The notes under the pieces: generated by a model
What the model saw: only the letters and a program-made list of their open reading frames with translations
What the model was told of the DNA's origin: nothing
Databases searched by the model: none
Program-made: the position numbers and the translations under genes
Assembly (NCBI GenBank): GCA_023382385.1
Contig: JAHDVH010000004.1
Location: 62,001 to 126,000 of the forward strand
Direction of reading: 5' to 3'
Length of the DNA: 64,000 nt
Origin: a bacterium
Lineage (GTDB): Bacteria > Electryoneota > RPQS01
Part shown: piece by piece, positions 51,392-59,967 of the stretch
Layout of the letters: the number at the start of each line of letters is the position of its first letter
Numbering within the stretch: the stretch's first letter is position 1

Positions 51392-51962
51392 ACAAGCGGG
51401 GCGGACATTGCTGTCCGCCCCGCGTCTCAAGGCTCTAACCCTAAGCTTACTTCATCAGAACCATCTTCGCCTGCGCCGTGAAGCCGTTCGCTTCCATCTT
51501 GTACAGATACAAACCGCTCGACAGACCCGTCGCGTCAAACGACACCACGTGACGGCCAGCTTCGAACGATCCGTTCACAAGCTCCGCAACCTTCTGGCCC
51601 ATCACGTTGTACACGCTGATCTTCACCAAGCCCGCATCCACCAGGTCGAACGCAATGTTCGTCGTCGGGTTGAACGGGTTCGGATAGTTCTGATGCAACG
51701 CATATTCCGTGATCACTGCAGCACCCGCGTTCGGAGTCGCTTCCACGCTCGCAAGCTCCTGACGAGCACCGTTCACATCCACAGATACCAGACTGTAGCT
51801 GTAAATCGTCCCGTTCGTCAAGTTCCCGTCCACGTAACGATAGTCCGACCCCGTCGCGCTGTTCGTCGCCGCTACTTCCGCGACCTTCGAACCGTCACGA
51901 ATCACGTCGAAGTGATGAACGTTGTTCTCCGAAAGCGTGTTCCAGTTCAACGTCACCTGACG
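51392..51962. repeat. 571-bp perfect direct repeat, copy 2
   Basis: The second copy of the repeat at 48309-48879. It contains the terminator (51396-51423), the stop and the last 172 or so codons of copy B. Just beyond 51962 the sequences differ at several third-codon positions, although the proteins stay similar through the P domain. Confidence 0.9.
51396..51423 (-). terminator. Intrinsic terminator of secreted-protein copy B
   Basis: The same 12-bp hairpin as at 48313-48340, followed on the minus strand by TTGTATTTCC. It separates copy B from the promoter of copy A. Confidence 0.8.
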
Positions 51963-54137
51963 GTCACCAGCAACCGCGTCAAAGCTGCCAAAGTTCACCG
52001 GCAGAATGATGTCATACTCAAAGGTCAGGCAGACCCAGTTCAACCAGCCATCGTCACCACCCCACAGGTCGGTCACGGCCAGCACCCACGCGCCGACGGC
52101 ATTCTCACCGTCCACCGCCGACAGAGGGGAATCCGGCTGGAAGCTGCCGCTAAACGGAGCCGCGCCAAAACCAATCGGAGTGGCCGCTTCGTCGTCAAAC
52201 GTCGTGCAGGTGAAGTTATCACCGCTGCCGCCATTGCCCAAAGACAGGTCAATGACCGTGCCCATCGGCGACGTCAACGTGATATTAAGATCGCTGTCCC
52301 ACGTGTGAACGATATCCAGACACACGTTCAAGTCCGTAATCTGATATTCGATCGGAACGTTGATCGTTACGTAAGTCGTCGGAATCAGATTGTTGATCGG
52401 ATAGGTGGTGTTGTCCACGGCATATTCGCAATGCGTATTCGGATGAATGTCGCAACGGCACACAAACGGCTCGCTGCACGGAGTGCACGTACGTGTCAGC
52501 ACATACTCTGCTCCGCACGGAACGCCCGTGAAGCCCTGCGGTAAGACCACCGCAATGTAGTCACCGGCAGGCAGGCAGTTCGTATAGCAGGTCGGCACAC
52601 ACGGTGCCGCAGGCATCACGATGATCGGCGCAACCACGCCGCCGCTAATGTCCGCACACGAAGCCATCGGGAACAGGAAGAAATACGCGTTAAACTCTGC
52701 GGTCAGGCAGAACACGTTGCTGTCCAGATCATCCGTGACCGTGAACACGAACCAATCGGTGTCGCGGTAGTTCGAACCGTTATACAGGAACGTGCCGCTC
52801 GTGCCGCAGAACTCCACACCGCAGGGTAGCGGCAGTGCGCTGAACGCCACTGGATCGTTGCAGCCCGCATTGTACGTATCAATGCTTCCGTCTTCACAAA
52901 TCGGCTCGCCTTCGGGCGTGCCGTTCGGCGGGCAGACCACGTCACAAACTTGGCAGGCGTCCATCGTCAGCACATAGTCGCCGCAAGCGGCGCCGTAGCC
53001 GTCCACCACGATGCAGTAGCTGTGACCGGCATAGAGCTGCACGCACTCCAACAGCGAACGGAAGCTGCCGGTGGAGCCGGGGCACGGGTTGGCGTCGTCG
53101 TTACAGGCAATCTCTCCGCCCGGTACCGGTGCGCCGTCATAGATATAAATCTTCGTGTCGTAGCCGGACAGACACAGGCTGAACGTCACTTGCTGATCTA
53201 CGGTCGGAGTATACGTGTAGACCACATCCTTGGCCGTTCCGCCCGTGAAGGGGCATACTGCGTCATAGTTGTTCTGATAGCCGCACGTGTTGCCCGTAGC
53301 CGTGAACGGCAAACCGGGAACCGGCAGAGCGTTGCAGCACAGATCGCCGGGCAGCGGCGTCGGGCACGGGCTGGTCGCGCAATTCACGCCGGACGTCCAA
53401 GTGCCGCCGAGTGCCACACAGTCAGCCTCATACATATCTGCGCAGGATCGATTGCACGGATCTCCGTAGCAGCATCTGTACGGAGCCGGAGGCGCGGGTG
53501 CTTGCAGATTGAAAATGTAGTTGACATCGGTCATCGAGGAGTAGTAGTTGCCGCACTCGATGAACAGGACAACGCCTGCTGCAAAATTAATCGTGCGCTG
53601 TGGGTCTGCGCCACCGCATTCGTCGTCGCCAGTCGTAGACGTGCCACTGCAGCATGTTCCCGCAGTCCAGATCTTGAAGTATGAGTCTCCATCGGAGCCG
53701 CACATGTCAAAGACGTGATTCCCGGCATATACCGTTGTATACGTGTAGAACACATCAAAATACGGTCTGCCGACGCAGTCATCGGTCAAACCGTAGGTGC
53801 CAGTGTCAGAAAACGGTGCACTTGCAATCACAAAGGCATTGGCGCAGCTTTCGCCACCCTGATCCAGAGTGCGGCTGCCCGTGCGGTCGGCAGGCTCAAC
53901 CTGTGCATACAGCTCTGCCAGGCGAGCCTTCAGATCCGGAGATTCAATGCCGCGGATCGAATTCTCCGCCAACTGGGCTTCAATCACTTGGATCTGCAAC
54001 TTCAGCTCTGATGCGTTCTGCGCATCATAGTTCAGGACGTTCACAACGTCCACGTTCTTGACTTCCTTCGCCGCAGCGTAGACCATGCTACAACAAAGTG
54101 CTGTCAAAACAAGACAAGAAATCAGGATCTTTTTCAT
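51447..54137 (-). CDS. Large secreted Cys-rich/P-domain protein with type IX-like sorting domain (copy B)
   Basis: An 896-residue tandem paralogue of copy A. The signal peptide (MKKILISCLVLTALCCSMVYA) is followed by a coiled coil (about 40-80) and pre-peptidase-like domains (LDQGGESCANAFVIASAPFSD, KDVVYTYTPTVDQQVTFSLC, YCIVVDGYGAACGDYVLTM). A Cys-rich module YRCCYGDPCNRSC...CVALGGTWTSGVNC sits near 215-255. A P domain (about 594-707) is followed by FN3 and sorting domains identical in sequence to copy A. The middle third (about 255-560) is strongly different from copy A, with many cysteines (PLPCGVEFCGTSGTF, CVPTCYTNCLPAGDYI). No active site is recognised. The divergent body and shared tail suggest different targets delivered to the same surface route. 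Confidence 0.88.
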   Translation of the reverse strand: MKKILISCLVLTALCCSMVYAAAKEVKNVDVVNVLNYDAQNASELKLQIQVIEAQLAENSIRGIESPDLKARLAELYAQVEPADRTGSRTLDQGGESCANAFVIASAPFSDTGTYGLTDDCVGRPYFDVFYTYTTVYAGNHVFDMCGSDGDSYFKIWTAGTCCSGTSTTGDDECGGADPQRTINFAAGVVLFIECGNYYSSMTDVNYIFNLQAPAPPAPYRCCYGDPCNRSCADMYEADCVALGGTWTSGVNCATSPCPTPLPGDLCCNALPVPGLPFTATGNTCGYQNNYDAVCPFTGGTAKDVVYTYTPTVDQQVTFSLCLSGYDTKIYIYDGAPVPGGEIACNDDANPCPGSTGSFRSLLECVQLYAGHSYCIVVDGYGAACGDYVLTMDACQVCDVVCPPNGTPEGEPICEDGSIDTYNAGCNDPVAFSALPLPCGVEFCGTSGTFLYNGSNYRDTDWFVFTVTDDLDSNVFCLTAEFNAYFFLFPMASCADISGGVVAPIIVMPAAPCVPTCYTNCLPAGDYIAVVLPQGFTGVPCGAEYVLTRTCTPCSEPFVCRCDIHPNTHCEYAVDNTTYPINNLIPTTYVTINVPIEYQITDLNVCLDIVHTWDSDLNITLTSPMGTVIDLSLGNGGSGDNFTCTTFDDEAATPIGFGAAPFSGSFQPDSPLSAVDGENAVGAWVLAVTDLWGGDDGWLNWVCLTFEYDIILPVNFGSFDAVAGDRQVTLNWNTLSENNVHHFDVIRDGSKVAEVAATNSATGSDYRYVDGNLTNGTIYSYSLVSVDVNGARQELASVEATPNAGAAVITEYALHQNYPNPFNPTTNIAFDLVDAGLVKISVYNVMGQKVAELVNGSFEAGRHVVSFDATGLSSGLYLYKMEANGFTAQAKMVLMK

Positions 54138-54604
54138 ACTTTTTCCTCTTCCTTATGGTAATTGGGTCAAATACACACGCATTTTCGGTATGACTAACAT
54201 ACCAAATATACCCCATACCACTCCGCAACGCAATAAAAATCGGCACCTTTCTCCGAAAATTCGAATTATCGAAAAGAAACTCTTTTATTTCTTAGTTCCT
54301 GTAGTTATTCTCTTTACCATACCTCTGGGTCACCCTTATTCAACGGTGCTGACAGATAAGAGGCATACTGTTTCTATCTTGCAGCATCTCGTGCAATTTG
54401 CCTTGCCTGGCTCCAAATTTGCCGCTAAGTTCACGAATAGCCTTGACTTTCATATGTCAATTGGTTAGGTTAAAGTGCTTTAGCCTGTATGGCTATCTCG
54501 TGGCGTAGAAGATAGACTAACTCCTTGATTTATCTGTGGTTTTGGTTGGCTGCGTCCGCGGTGTCGTTTCTTCCCGTTCATATCACTTGCTGTAGATTCT
54601 GCCC
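54138..54604. other. 467-bp intergenic stretch: promoter and leader of copy B
   Basis: Contains the minus-strand promoter at 54203-54233 and a block (54290-54420) resembling the region upstream of copy A. The remainder up to the next plus-strand gene shows no ORF, terminator or RNA fold that I can support. Confidence 0.55.
54203..54233 (-). promoter_or_regulatory. Promoter of secreted-protein copy B
   Basis: Minus strand: TTG (54233-54231), 20 bp, TATATTTG (54210-54203), flanked by GTATGGGG and GTATG, the same context as copy A. The leader to the ATG at 54137 is about 60 nt. Confidence 0.65.
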
Positions 54605-55153
54605 TTGACCTCAAGACTTCGACTCTGTTTCCTGCTGTGCGCATTGCTGTTCCCGGCCATCGCTTGGCCGCAGGCGGCGAAGTTGCCGATGTTCTTCAAT
54701 TCGAACAGCGCGTCCACCAGTGCCGCCGGAACCATCAAAGGCTACATCGGTCAGCCTATCATTGCAGCTTCCACGAACGCCACGCGCGGCACGATTCGCT
54801 CGGGCTACATTGTGACACGCGCGCAGTTCCTGTCACGTCCGCTGTCGACGCCGAACCGTCCCGCTGAGTTGGTCCACGAGTTCGCGCTGCAGCAGAATCA
54901 CCCGAATCCGTTCAATCCGTCCACCGTGATTCCGTTTTCGCTGGATCACGCGGGGGACGCTACGCTTGCGCTCTTTAACGTGCTCGGTCAGAACGTGCGC
55001 AGCTTCGATTTCCCTGCGGCGCAGCCCGGTTCCTATTCCATCACGTGGGACGGCCGCACGCAGCACGGTGCCACGCTGCCCAGCGGACAGTATTTCGCGC
55101 GGCTGTCGCAGGATGCCCGCGTGCAGGTTCGCAAAATAACTCTTCTTAAGTAA
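54605..55153 (+). CDS. Small secreted protein with a type IX-like sorting domain
   Basis: A 182-residue protein. The signal peptide LRLCFLLCALLFPAIAWPQA leads to a short N-terminal region (LPMFFNSNSASTSAAGTIKGYIGQPII, TRGTIRSGYIV) found in many FCB secreted proteins of unknown role. It ends with a full sorting domain (LQQNHPNPFNPSTVIPFSL, ALFNVLGQNVRSFDF, PSGQYFARLSQ, KITLLK). The apparent start is TTG at 54605 with no clear ribosome site, and no ATG or GTG lies in frame before the signal peptide, so the start is uncertain. It is followed by the next gene after 27 bp, probably cotranscribed. Confidence 0.75.
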   Translation: MTSRLRLCFLLCALLFPAIAWPQAAKLPMFFNSNSASTSAAGTIKGYIGQPIIAASTNATRGTIRSGYIVTRAQFLSRPLSTPNRPAELVHEFALQQNHPNPFNPSTVIPFSLDHAGDATLALFNVLGQNVRSFDFPAAQPGSYSITWDGRTQHGATLPSGQYFARLSQDARVQVRKITLLK

Positions 55154-55180
55154 ACTCTTCTCATTCAGGATAGACTCTCT

Positions 55181-55966
55181 ATGAGACTCGCGACGCTTCT
55201 GTTTGCCCTGCTGCTGGCTACTGTGCCGGTCTGGGCCATTGGTCCGACCACCATGACCTATCAGGCGATCTTCACCGATTCCCAAGGCGAAGTTATGGCG
55301 GACGGCGTATATAACATCGGCTTCCACATCTTCACCGGTCCCGTCGGCGGCCCGCCGATCTGGTCCGAATGGCAGGATGTGACCGTCACAAACGGCGTTT
55401 TCGAAGTTACGCTCGGCATCATCATGCCACTTTCGCCCGCGTTCTTCCCGCCTGCCGGCGCGTGGCTCGGCTTGTCCTACAACGGTGACTTCCTGAATCC
55501 GCGTCAGTTCATGACGGCTGTGCCCTATGCGTTTATCGCGTGTTGGGCGGATTCCGCACGTGTGGCAGGAAACGTCTCCACCGGCGGATTCTCTCACCTA
55601 CTGAATACTGACAACGAAGTCTCCAATTCGCCGACGAACTTCGCGTCTTCCTCTTTCACGTTGAATGCCAACTCCGCAGTGACGTTCTTCGCCACGGCGA
55701 TTGTCGAAGATGACGAAGACAGCGAAGGCGTATTGTGGCGCGGTCGCCTTGAGTTGCTGGACAGTTTCGGTTTGGTTGTGGCCTCGTCTCAGGAAGTCAA
55801 GGAAGTCGCACCGGGCGATCTCTTCTTCCAGACGCTTGCATCCGTTCCCGCCGGAACTTACTCGCTCCGTCTTGTTCTGTGGACGACGGATGAGGCCGCG
55901 ACCGTTTGGGTTGAGCACATTGATTTCGGCGCAAACTGGGTTCCGATGACTGTCACCACCCGCTAA
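55181..55966 (+). CDS. Secreted protein with a TYQ-type N-terminal beta domain, unknown function
   Basis: A 261-residue protein with signal peptide MRLATLLFALLLATVPVWA. The N-terminal domain (TTMTYQAIFTDSQGEVMADGVYNIGFHIF, VTVTNGVFEVTLG, YNGDFLNPRQFMTAVPYAFIA) is the module that opens many long secreted or tail-fibre-like proteins (YQGxLxDxxG...RQxLxSVPYAxxA). In this one a second beta-rich domain of about 120 residues follows (SSFTLNANSAVTFFATAIVEDDEDSEG, GTYSLRLVLWTTDE). There is no sorting motif. It may be anchored through another protein; the upstream gene carries a sorting tail. Confidence 0.75.
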   Translation: MRLATLLFALLLATVPVWAIGPTTMTYQAIFTDSQGEVMADGVYNIGFHIFTGPVGGPPIWSEWQDVTVTNGVFEVTLGIIMPLSPAFFPPAGAWLGLSYNGDFLNPRQFMTAVPYAFIACWADSARVAGNVSTGGFSHLLNTDNEVSNSPTNFASSSFTLNANSAVTFFATAIVEDDEDSEGVLWRGRLELLDSFGLVVASSQEVKEVAPGDLFFQTLASVPAGTYSLRLVLWTTDEAATVWVEHIDFGANWVPMTVTTR

Positions 55967-55996
55967 CGACTCTCTTTCGAATTTACGATAAGCATT

Positions 55997-56022
55997 GCCC
56001 CGGCTTCACGTCGGGGTAGTGT
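55997..56022 (+). terminator. Weak terminator-like hairpin
   Basis: A CCCCG/CGGGG 5-bp stem with a 9-nt loop followed by TAGTGTGTTTC. It is a poor but plausible terminator between the secreted-protein pair and the metal-efflux gene. Confidence 0.35.
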
Positions 56023-56033
56023 GTTTCTGAACC

Positions 56034-56948
56034 ATGTATTCACACTCTCATACTTTCGGTCAGGACATTCCCCGCGCGGGAGAACGGCGCACGTTGATCG
56101 TCGTGTTCATCACGTTCACGATGATGATCGTGGAGATCGCCGCCGGCCTGCTCTACGGCTCAATGGCGCTGTTGGCCGACGGGCTGCACATGGCGTCGCA
56201 CACCGTCGCATTGACTTTAAGTTGGGCCGCTTATGTGCTCGCGCGCAAATATGCCGGAGACCCGCGCTTCAGCTTCGGAACCGGCAAAGTCAACTCGCTT
56301 GCCGCCTTCGCCAGTGCACTGTTGCTGGCCGTCTTTTCACTGATGATGGCATGGGAGAGCATCAATCGCTTCCTGCATCCGGTTGCCATTCAATTCAATC
56401 AGGCGATTCTTGTGGCCGTTGTGGGCCTAATCGTCAACGGCGCCAGCGTGTTTATTCTTGGTGTACAGCACACTCACGACCACGATCATGCTCATGAGCA
56501 CGACTCGGATCATGTGCACGTTCACGCTGAAGACCACAATCTGCGAGCCGCCTACTTTCACGTGATGGCCGACGCGCTGACTTCGATACTGGCCATCTCC
56601 GCCCTGCTCTCCGCGAAGTTCTACGGCTTGACTTGGATGGATCCCATGATGGGAATCGTGGGAGCTATTCTCGTGGGCCGCTGGTCATGGGGACTCCTGC
56701 GCGATTCAGGGAAAGTGCTGCTCGATCGGCAGGCGCCCGAATCGGTCATTACCGCTGTGCATCAGTCCATCGAAACTCAAACCGAAGCCCGCATCGCCGA
56801 CTTGCATATCTGGGCCATCGCACCCGGTCTCTATGCCTGCGAACTCTGGATCACGACCTCCCAGGACGCCTCTCCCAATCACTACAAGTCGCTACTCCCG
56901 AAGCACGTCGGCATCGTGCACGCTACTGTAGAGGTGCACAAAGTGTAG
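56034..56948 (+). CDS. dmeF: Cation-diffusion-facilitator metal efflux protein, DmeF type
   Basis: A 304-residue inner-membrane metal/proton antiporter with six membrane helices. Metal site: LLADGLHMASH (Asp49 and His52) in helix 2 and FHVMADALTS (His176 and Asp180) in helix 5. A His-rich cytoplasmic loop lies at 146-168 (HTHDHDHAHEHDSDHVHVHAEDH, in part). The blocks FSFGTGKVNSLAAFASA and GLLRDSGKVLLDRQAPE match the DmeF subgroup, known for Co/Ni efflux. Zinc export cannot be excluded. It is a single gene ending at a strong terminator. No regulator is adjacent. Confidence 0.9.
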   Translation: MYSHSHTFGQDIPRAGERRTLIVVFITFTMMIVEIAAGLLYGSMALLADGLHMASHTVALTLSWAAYVLARKYAGDPRFSFGTGKVNSLAAFASALLLAVFSLMMAWESINRFLHPVAIQFNQAILVAVVGLIVNGASVFILGVQHTHDHDHAHEHDSDHVHVHAEDHNLRAAYFHVMADALTSILAISALLSAKFYGLTWMDPMMGIVGAILVGRWSWGLLRDSGKVLLDRQAPESVITAVHQSIETQTEARIADLHIWAIAPGLYACELWITTSQDASPNHYKSLLPKHVGIVHATVEVHKV

Positions 56949-56975
56949 TTTCGCCTGTCCTAAGTCACTGTGCAA

Positions 56976-57010
56976 CGCCCTGCAAACCCTTGCGGGGCTT
57001 TTTTGTTTTG
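56976..57010 (+). terminator. Intrinsic terminator of the metal-efflux gene
   Basis: A 9-bp stem GCCCTGCAA/TTGCGGGGC (one T-G pair) with an ACCC loop, followed by TTTTTTTGTTTTG. Confidence 0.85.
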
Positions 57011-57162
57011 CAGACTTAAAGTTTCGCTTGCGATTCCAACAGACAGAATGGCAGAAAACTAACGAGTTCTGGTGCAACGGTATTGCTGCTGGTGCAAATG
57101 GCCCTGTTGTTGCTCTGTATTTCTCCGATAAGTTGGTGCAATGCAACAAACCCGGTTTTGCC

Positions 57163-58593
57163 ATGCAAGCTACATTACTGGTTGTGGATGACGACCGCGA
57201 TATCCGCGAAATCATCCGCCAAGTCGCCGAAATCAAGGATTATGAAGTCATCGAAGCGGAAGACGCTGTCGTGGGTCTGGAAAAGATGCGTACGATGGCG
57301 CCCGATTTGTCTATTCTCGACGTCGGTTTGCCGGGCGGAATCGACGGCGTTGAACTCTGTCAACAGATTCACGAAATATCACCGCAGCATCCGGTTCTGA
57401 TTATCAGCGGGCAGGCTACTCCCGAAAAAGCTGTCGAGGCATTGAAACACGGTGCTTTCGACTACCTCGGCAAGCCGCTCAATCTCGAAAAGCTCATGCT
57501 GCTGGTGGACCGCGCGCTCTCCAACGTCGCCACCGCGCGTGAAATCGAGCGCGTTTCCGATGAACGCAAAGCTGTTTACGGCTTTGACCGCCTGGTCGGC
57601 AACTGCAAGCAGATGCAGCACGTGATTGATACAGCGCGCAAAGTGGCCGCCGTGCCTTCTGCCACCGTGCTGCTGACGGGTGAATCAGGAACGGGCAAAG
57701 AGCTTGTCGCACACGCCGTGCATCTGGCGTCGCCCAATGCCGATAAACCCTTCGTCGAAGTCAACTGCGCCGCGATGCCTGAGCAACTGCTCGAAGCGGA
57801 ACTTTTCGGCTACGAAAAAGGTGCCTTCACCGACGCCAAGCAGCGCAAACGCGGTTTGTTCGAAGTGGCCTCCGGTGGAACGTTCTTCCTCGACGAAATC
57901 GGCGAAATGCCGCTCAATCTGCAGGTGAAACTCCTGAAAGTCATCGAAGAACGCACCTTCCGCAGAGTCGGCGGCACGCAGCCGCTGCAGATGAAATTCC
58001 GCCTGATTGCCGCGACCAACGCGAATCTCATGGAACAGATTGAATCCGGAAAATTCCGGCGCGATTTATATTATCGTCTCGCCGTGTTCTCGATTCACCT
58101 GCCGCCGTTGCGTGAACGCGGCTACGACACGGTGGAAATCGCCAAGCATTTCATCGAACGCTTCAACCGCGAATTCGGCAAGAGCATCAAAGGCATCTCT
58201 CCCGATGCGGAGCGGCTACTCATGAGCTACAACTGGCCCGGAAATATCCGCGAATTGCGCAACGCCGTCGAGCGCGCCGTGTTGATTGGCGCGGGACCCT
58301 ACATCGAGGCCGCCGACCTCGCCGTGCTGCCGATGCAGGAGACGCCGACTCCCAGCAAGGCCACTGTGCCCGAACGCGACATTGACGCCATGCTCGACCA
58401 TCGGGACAGCTTCTCGATTGATGTGCCGACGGGCGGGGTCAATCTTGAGGAAGTCGAAAAACAGCTAATCCGCATCGCCATGCGTCATTGCCGCAACAAC
58501 GCAAGCGCCGCCGCGCGCTTCCTGCGCATGACCCGCGAAACACTTCGCTACCGCCTGAAAAAATACGGCATCCGCGAAGAGATCGAAGCGTAG
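57163..58593 (+). CDS. NtrC-family sigma-54-dependent response regulator
   Basis: A 476-residue activator. Receiver domain 1-120: acidic pocket VVDDDRD, phospho-acceptor Asp53 (LSILDVGLP), Lys104 (YLGKPLN). AAA+ domain: Walker A GESGTGKE (173-180), the GAFTGA sigma-54 contact loop as GAFTDA (220-225), Walker B FFLDEIGE (241-248), the LIAATN sensor and the R-finger region FRRDLYYRL. A Fis-type HTH ends the protein (LIRIAMRHCRNNASAAARFLRMTRETLRYRLKKYGI). The frame is open to 57028, but the receiver starts at ATG 57163. No histidine kinase gene is adjacent, so it is an orphan regulator whose kinase lies elsewhere. Confidence 0.93.
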   Translation: MQATLLVVDDDRDIREIIRQVAEIKDYEVIEAEDAVVGLEKMRTMAPDLSILDVGLPGGIDGVELCQQIHEISPQHPVLIISGQATPEKAVEALKHGAFDYLGKPLNLEKLMLLVDRALSNVATAREIERVSDERKAVYGFDRLVGNCKQMQHVIDTARKVAAVPSATVLLTGESGTGKELVAHAVHLASPNADKPFVEVNCAAMPEQLLEAELFGYEKGAFTDAKQRKRGLFEVASGGTFFLDEIGEMPLNLQVKLLKVIEERTFRRVGGTQPLQMKFRLIAATNANLMEQIESGKFRRDLYYRLAVFSIHLPPLRERGYDTVEIAKHFIERFNREFGKSIKGISPDAERLLMSYNWPGNIRELRNAVERAVLIGAGPYIEAADLAVLPMQETPTPSKATVPERDIDAMLDHRDSFSIDVPTGGVNLEEVEKQLIRIAMRHCRNNASAAARFLRMTRETLRYRLKKYGIREEIEA

Positions 58594-58622
58594 AAACACC
58601 ACATGCAAGTTCGTTTGATTGC

Positions 58623-58652
58623 GACGTCGGCTTTGGGCCGACGTCTTGTTTT
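58623..58652 (+). terminator. Intrinsic terminator of the NtrC-type regulator
   Basis: A perfect 9-bp stem GACGTCGGC/GCCGACGTC with a 5-nt loop, followed by TTGTTTTC. Confidence 0.8.
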
Positions 58653-58703
58653 CGTAACGTAAATTTGATACCTTTCTCTTTCAATCAAACAACATTTAGT
58701 ATT

Positions 58704-59789
58704 ATGGATTCTGTCTTACGCGTCACCGACTTCGCGGCGCAGGCCAAAGCAAAACTTCCCCACATGGCGTGGGAATATCTCGAAAGTGCGGCAGGTGACG
58801 AACTCACATTAAAATGGAACGTCGATGCGTTTAATCGTGTCGAACTCCTGCCGCGCGTGCTGCGCGATGTCTCGCATATCGAGACTGATGTCCCGCTCTT
58901 CGGCGACACTCTCCCCCACCCGATTCTCCTTGCCCCGATTGCCTATCACAAGCTGTTTCATCCGGAAGGTGAATGCGAAACCGTGCGCGGTGCGGCGCTT
59001 TCATCGAGCGTCTACTGCATCAGCACGATGACCAACACGACGATCGAAGAGATCGCTCAAGCTGCCCCCGACGCAAAACTCTGGTATCAACTTTACGTGC
59101 AGCGCGACCGCGGCTTCACCCGCGAACTGATCGAGCGCGTCCAGCAGGCCGGAGTGCAAGCGCTGGTCATCACTGTGGACACTCCGGTGCTTGGTCTGCG
59201 TATCCGCGAAACGCGGGCAAAGTTCCAACTTCCCGACGGACTTGACCGCGCGATGCTGCGCGACCTGCCGCCCGAACTGCTGGTCAAAGGTCACGGCACC
59301 GATCTGCAGGGAATCTACTACCCGCTGGTCAATCCGGCCCTGTCGTGGGCGGACGTTGAGTGGATGGCCTCTGTCGCACGTGTTCCGGTGATATTGAAGG
59401 GCATCCTCCATCCTGAGGATGCGGAGCTTGCCGCAAGTTCCGGCGCAGCTGGAATCATCGTCAGTAATCACGGCGCGCGCAATCTGGATACAGCTCCGGC
59501 GGCTTTTGAAGCCCTGCCCGCAATTGTTGAGCGAGTGGCCGGACGACTTCCGGTGATTTTGGATGGCGGGATCCGGCGCGGAACGGATATTTTCAAGGCT
59601 ATGGCAAGCGGCGCGGCGGCTGTCATGCTGGGCCGTCCCTATATCTGGGCTTTAGCGGCGCATGGCGCCGCCGGAATTCGGCGTTGCCTTGACCTGCTGC
59701 TGACCGAGCTGAAAGTCACCCTGGCTTTGTGCGGGCAGCCCAAACTGGCCGAGCTTGAGGCTGGCCTCCTCAAAGAGGCAGGAAAATAG
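58704..59789 (+). CDS. FMN-dependent alpha-hydroxyacid dehydrogenase/oxidase
   Basis: A 361-residue FMN enzyme of the lactate/glycolate/hydroxymandelate oxidase family. It opens AKAKLPHMAWEYLESAAGDELTLKWN. FMN and substrate blocks are PILLAPIAYHKLFHPEGE, CISTMTNTTIEEIA, LWYQLYVQRD, VITVDTP, VILKGIL (Lys), the catalytic His in IIVSNHGARNLD, and VILDGGIRRGTDIFKAMASGAAAVMLGRPYIW (partly). The usual SNHGGRQLD reads SNHGARNLD here. The final acceptor (O2 or the respiratory chain) is not known. ATG 58704 is chosen because the family begins there; the open frame runs upstream through the previous gene. A TAAATTTG box lies at 58660. Confidence 0.9.
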   Translation: MDSVLRVTDFAAQAKAKLPHMAWEYLESAAGDELTLKWNVDAFNRVELLPRVLRDVSHIETDVPLFGDTLPHPILLAPIAYHKLFHPEGECETVRGAALSSSVYCISTMTNTTIEEIAQAAPDAKLWYQLYVQRDRGFTRELIERVQQAGVQALVITVDTPVLGLRIRETRAKFQLPDGLDRAMLRDLPPELLVKGHGTDLQGIYYPLVNPALSWADVEWMASVARVPVILKGILHPEDAELAASSGAAGIIVSNHGARNLDTAPAAFEALPAIVERVAGRLPVILDGGIRRGTDIFKAMASGAAAVMLGRPYIWALAAHGAAGIRRCLDLLLTELKVTLALCGQPKLAELEAGLLKEAGK

Positions 59790-59860
59790 ATTGATATCAA
59801 ACGGAGAGGCATGACCTCTTAACATTCAACAGACCCACTTTCACTTCATCGGAAATCCCC

Positions 59861-59893
59861 AAAGAGATAGATTTTTCTATCTCTTTGTTTTTT
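59861..59893 (+). terminator. Intrinsic terminator of the hydroxyacid dehydrogenase gene
   Basis: A perfect 10-bp stem AAAGAGATAG/CTATCTCTTT with an ATTTTT loop, followed by GTTTTTTAATC. Confidence 0.85.
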
Positions 59894-59922
59894 AATCTTT
59901 CATACTCCCCTTGCAGGATAGA

Positions 59923-59939
59923 TAAAATTTATTATTTTA
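59923..59939. promoter_or_regulatory. Possible operator upstream of the marR-type gene
   Basis: A short inverted repeat TAAAAT-5 bp-ATTTTA, 28 bp before the MarR start. MarR proteins often bind such AT-rich palindromes at their own promoter; at 6 bp per arm this could be chance. Confidence 0.3.
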
Positions 59940-59967
59940 GTGTTTAACAAATTAATATCGGAGGAAT

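Noticed and set aside
48309-51962. The 571-bp repeat as an insertion sequence or mobile element.
   Set aside because: There is no transposase, no terminal inverted repeats and no target duplication, and the repeat lies in frame as the ends of two related genes.
48325-52544. Long plus-strand open frames (48325-49041, 51369-52544, 49054-49926) rich in Arg, Val and His.
   Set aside because: They are antisense to the two secreted-protein genes, have the Arg/His/Val-rich composition of shadow frames, lack ribosome sites, and their opposite frames carry clear signal peptides and domains.
57071-57090. TGGTGCA...TTGCT just before the NtrC-type gene as a sigma-54 promoter.
   Set aside because: The GG and GC elements are 12 bp apart instead of the required 10 bp, and the rest of the consensus is poor.
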